This document shows positions 62,158-64,000 of a stretch of 64,000 bases of DNA, piece after piece. The stretch spans positions 806,001 to 870,000 of the forward strand of contig NZ_LRPC01000028.1 in NCBI RefSeq assembly GCF_001592965.1, in the 5' to 3' direction. Made by a program: the position numbers and the translations under genes. The notes beneath the pieces are model-generated. The model was given only the letters and a program-made list of their open reading frames with translations. It ran no database searches and had not been told where the DNA came from. Numbering within the stretch: position 1 is the stretch's first letter; every line of letters starts with the position of its first letter. This DNA is from Roseivirga spongicola. GTDB lineage: Bacteria > Bacteroidota > Bacteroidia > Cytophagales > Cyclobacteriaceae.

Positions 62158-62205
62158 CATCGTTTACCTGACAACATGTAGTTGAATTAATTGTAATCTT
62201 TAACT

Positions 62206-62778
62206 GTGGATGAATTACTAAACCAAATTGAGCAATGCACTATTTGCCAGCAACACCTGCCTCTGGGGCCAAGGCCTGTAGTTCGTGCCCATGTCAAATC
62301 TAAGATTCTAATTATTGGACAAGCTCCAGGATCCAGAGTACATGAATCAGGAATTCCTTGGAATGACCCTTCGGGTAGAAACCTGAGAAAGTGGATGAAT
62401 ATTTCAGAAGAGGAATTCTATAACCCAGAGCTGTTCGCCATAGTGCCAATGGGCTTTTGCTATCCTGGAAGGGGAAAGTCTGGAGACTTACCTCCTCGCC
62501 CAGAATGTGCCCCAACATGGCATAATAAGCTCCTCAATAAAATGCAGAATATAGAACTTACGCTTCTTATCGGTCAATATGCTCAGGGCTACTATTTAGA
62601 AGGCAGAAAGAAGACTTTAACCGAAACGGTAAGATCTTTTGAAGACTATTTACCAAACTACTTTCCGTTGGTTCACCCCTCTCCTAGAAATGGAATTTGG
62701 ATGCGTAAAAATCCATGGTTTGAAGAAGGGGTTCTACCTGAACTAAAGAAGATAGTTCATGATGTTCTTAAACAATAA
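62206..62778 (+). CDS. Uracil-DNA glycosylase superfamily protein, four-cysteine type
   Basis: 190 residues starting at GTG 62206. Four Cys (C11, C14, C85, C101) have the spacing that binds [4Fe-4S] in family 4/5 uracil-DNA glycosylases. Motif A appears as IIGQAPGSR (family 4: GEAPG) and the C-terminal motif as HPSPRN (His-Pro-Ser). The segment GIPWNDPSGRNLRKWMN replaces the usual GxPFxGxxG loop, so substrate choice may differ from standard UDG. It is predicted to remove damaged bases from DNA, but this subgroup is not the classical family 1 enzyme. Confidence 0.85.
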   Translation: MDELLNQIEQCTICQQHLPLGPRPVVRAHVKSKILIIGQAPGSRVHESGIPWNDPSGRNLRKWMNISEEEFYNPELFAIVPMGFCYPGRGKSGDLPPRPECAPTWHNKLLNKMQNIELTLLIGQYAQGYYLEGRKKTLTETVRSFEDYLPNYFPLVHPSPRNGIWMRKNPWFEEGVLPELKKIVHDVLKQ

Positions 62779-62890
62779 AGGAGGCCATCCCTGAAGCTAC
62801 TATATTCGTCATTCCCAGCTTGACTGGGAATCTCCCGATATGTCGGGACGGAGTCGGGAATGACAGTTAGCTTTTGAGAGAGCCTCCTTT
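62777..62890. repeat. MITE-like intergenic inverted-repeat element, copy C (inverted)
   Basis: Begins inside the stop codon of the glycosylase gene with AAAGGAGGCC (62777-62786) and ends with AGCCTCCTTT (62881-62890). Inside are ATTCGTCATTCCC and GTCGGGAATGACAG. Its reverse complement follows copy B at 40147-40285 closely, with an internal TCCCGA/TCGGGA hairpin substituted. It separates two convergent genes. Confidence 0.8.
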
Positions 62891-62911
62891 AAAAATTTAC
62901 CGATTAGTCTC

Positions 62912-64000
62912 TTACTTATCTATCTTAAGAGACTCTTCATCTTTATTAATCACTACTGGTTTTCCTAATCCAGTATTATTCAATCTTTGTAGCTGAGTTT
63001 TTCCATCTCCAACCACAACGTATACCAAGTTATCAGGATTCATAAACTCGTCAATCACTTGCTTGATCTCCGCCTTATCCATAGCTTTTAGCTTGGTTTC
63101 ATCCTTTTCTATATAATCTAATGGCAGCTCGTAAGTAGAAATATTCTGAAGAATACCCAATAGACTACCGTATGTCTCGTAAGACTGCGTATTACTTCTC
63201 AAAATTGAATTCTTGGTTACCTCCAAATCCTCATCTGAGAAATCGGTACTATAGTTATCTAACAAGTCCTTAAATAGATCTACAGATTCTCTGGTTACAT
63301 TACTCCTTACGCTTGAAGAAGCCTGAAAAACAGCACCATCCATAGTTCGGCTGTAACCAGAATAAGCGCCATAAGTATAGCCCTTCTCAAGTCTCAACTC
63401 CTTAAACAAGATTGAACCTGAACCTGAACCTAAACGGTAATTAGAAACCGAAGCTGCCGAATAATCATCGTTACCATCTTCCATGGCAATTCGTCCGATA
63501 TTGATGACCGATTGTTTTGCATCTGGATAATCTACAAAGAAGATTCTGGACTCTTCAGTATTAGTTTTCACCTCATACTCCGGAAAGGTTACGTCTTTAG
63601 CAATCCATAACTCCAATGGCTCCAAAGAAGTCATTACCTCATCTTTAGAAATTGCACCTACAAAATGGAAGGAAGCCACAGATGGAGAAAAATTATCTCT
63701 ATAATAGTCTTTTAAGTCTTCAAGTGTGATACTAGAAACTGACTCCATTGTGCCCGAAGTTGGCTTAGAGAAAATATGATCTTTACCATAAAGCACTTCA
63801 TTGAAAACACGAGATGCTATTGCATTCGGGTTGGCATTAGACTGCTGTATGGAGTTGATAGCAGAACTTTTGATTCTTTCAAACTCCTTCTCATCCCAAC
63901 GTGGTTCTAACAAAATTTCCTTTACTAAAGTCAATACCTCATCATAGTTTTTGGCCAAAGAGTTACCAGAAATGGTAATGTATTCTCTAGAAGATGAAAC
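62912..64000 (-). CDS. M16 (insulinase-like) peptidase, C-terminal part (5' end outside window)
   Basis: The frame is open to base 64000, so at least 363 C-terminal residues are present and the start is outside. The visible part is the M16 C-terminal half: LTLVKEILLEPRWDEKEFERIKSSAI, ASRVFNEVLYGKDHIFSKP, LEDLKDYYRDNFSPSVASFHFVGAI and LFKELRLEKGYTYGAYSGYSR, which is the conserved R/Y pair region of the inactive lobe. The zinc motif HxxEH would lie upstream and cannot be judged. Bacterial pairs of M16 proteins act in the periplasm. A stop is followed by the repeat element. Confidence 0.9.
   Translation of the reverse strand, partial: VSSSREYITISGNSLAKNYDEVLTLVKEILLEPRWDEKEFERIKSSAINSIQQSNANPNAIASRVFNEVLYGKDHIFSKPTSGTMESVSSITLEDLKDYYRDNFSPSVASFHFVGAISKDEVMTSLEPLELWIAKDVTFPEYEVKTNTEESRIFFVDYPDAKQSVINIGRIAMEDGNDDYSAASVSNYRLGSGSGSILFKELRLEKGYTYGAYSGYSRTMDGAVFQASSSVRSNVTRESVDLFKDLLDNYSTDFSDEDLEVTKNSILRSNTQSYETYGSLLGILQNISTYELPLDYIEKDETKLKAMDKAEIKQVIDEFMNPDNLVYVVVGDGKTQLQRLNNTGLGKPVVINKDEESLKIDK

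Overview
The window looks like chromosomal DNA of a Bacteroidota bacterium, most likely a marine member of the Cytophagales (a Roseivirga-like genome is my impression, not a database result). Reasons: A+T-rich DNA, weak Shine-Dalgarno sequences, TAnnTTTG-type -7 boxes, many lipoproteins and exported proteins, no tRNA or rRNA, and families typical of the phylum: LptE with SecG, Wzi-like capsule assembly protein, DUF2911, DUF4221-like propeller lipoproteins, DUF1080 paired with Gfo/Idh/MocA oxidoreductases, and FtsX/MacB permeases controlled by PadR. Both ends are cut genes: a DNA/RNA non-specific endonuclease on the left and an M16 peptidase on the right.

Layout. 1-9.2 kb: nuclease, CPBP protease, a receiver-PAS-kinase hybrid, an OmpA/PD40 protein, an HDAC-family deacetylase, and a minus-strand group (gamma carbonic anhydrase, DinB, thioesterase, acidic protein). 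9.4-16.4 kb: YceI lipoprotein, PabB, then a long plus-strand run miaB - sigma-54 activator - lptE - conserved protein - secG closed by a strong terminator. 16.4-19.0 kb: a visibly AT-richer island with two tandem paralogous four-cysteine exported peptides, a propeller lipoprotein and a CxxC thioredoxin-like lipoprotein. 19.1-22.2 kb: Gfo/Idh/MocA oxidoreductase plus two DUF1080 proteins (3-keto-glycoside metabolism). 22.2-26.1 kb: intergenic palindromes, a conserved protein and groES-groEL. 26.1-33.0 kb: AraC regulator, DUF2911, cupin, two small proteins and a multi-PAS kinase, separated by repeat-rich gaps. 33.2-36.7 kb: a Crp/Fnr-led operon (cyclase, YdcZ-type transporter, GNAT, nitroreductase). 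36.7-37.7 kb: a tandem array of decayed hairpin repeats. 37.8-43.0 kb: sensor kinase plus response regulator, and a two-subunit molybdopterin hydroxylase (IorAB-like). 43.2-49.3 kb: NfeD plus flotillin, followed by a scrambled stretch with two pseudogenes, a Crp/Fnr regulator, an NTF2-like protein, a second flotillin 3' end with its terminator, a DUF4221-like lipoprotein and an intact GNAT. 49.3-56.1 kb: MacB/FtsX permease with PadR, an outer-membrane lipoprotein, an SMR exporter, a sigma factor with a membrane partner, and a VOC protein. 56.1-64 kb: Wzi-like protein, acyl-CoA synthetase, a beta-barrel-like protein, TRIC channel, Pat-like acetyltransferase, a four-cysteine uracil-DNA glycosylase-like protein, and the M16 fragment.

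Most worth a second look: (1) the cysteine-peptide / propeller / CxxC lipoprotein island at 16.7-19.0 kb; (2) an inverted-repeat intergenic element with two clear copies in opposite orientation (40.1 and 62.8 kb) and a diverged relative at 1.7 kb; (3) a nested palindrome family built on TGGTCTGACCA; (4) the flotillin 3' duplication whose coding differences are mostly synonymous; (5) gene remnants of DUF2007, GNAT and J-domain type. All family names come from reading protein motifs by eye; no search was run.
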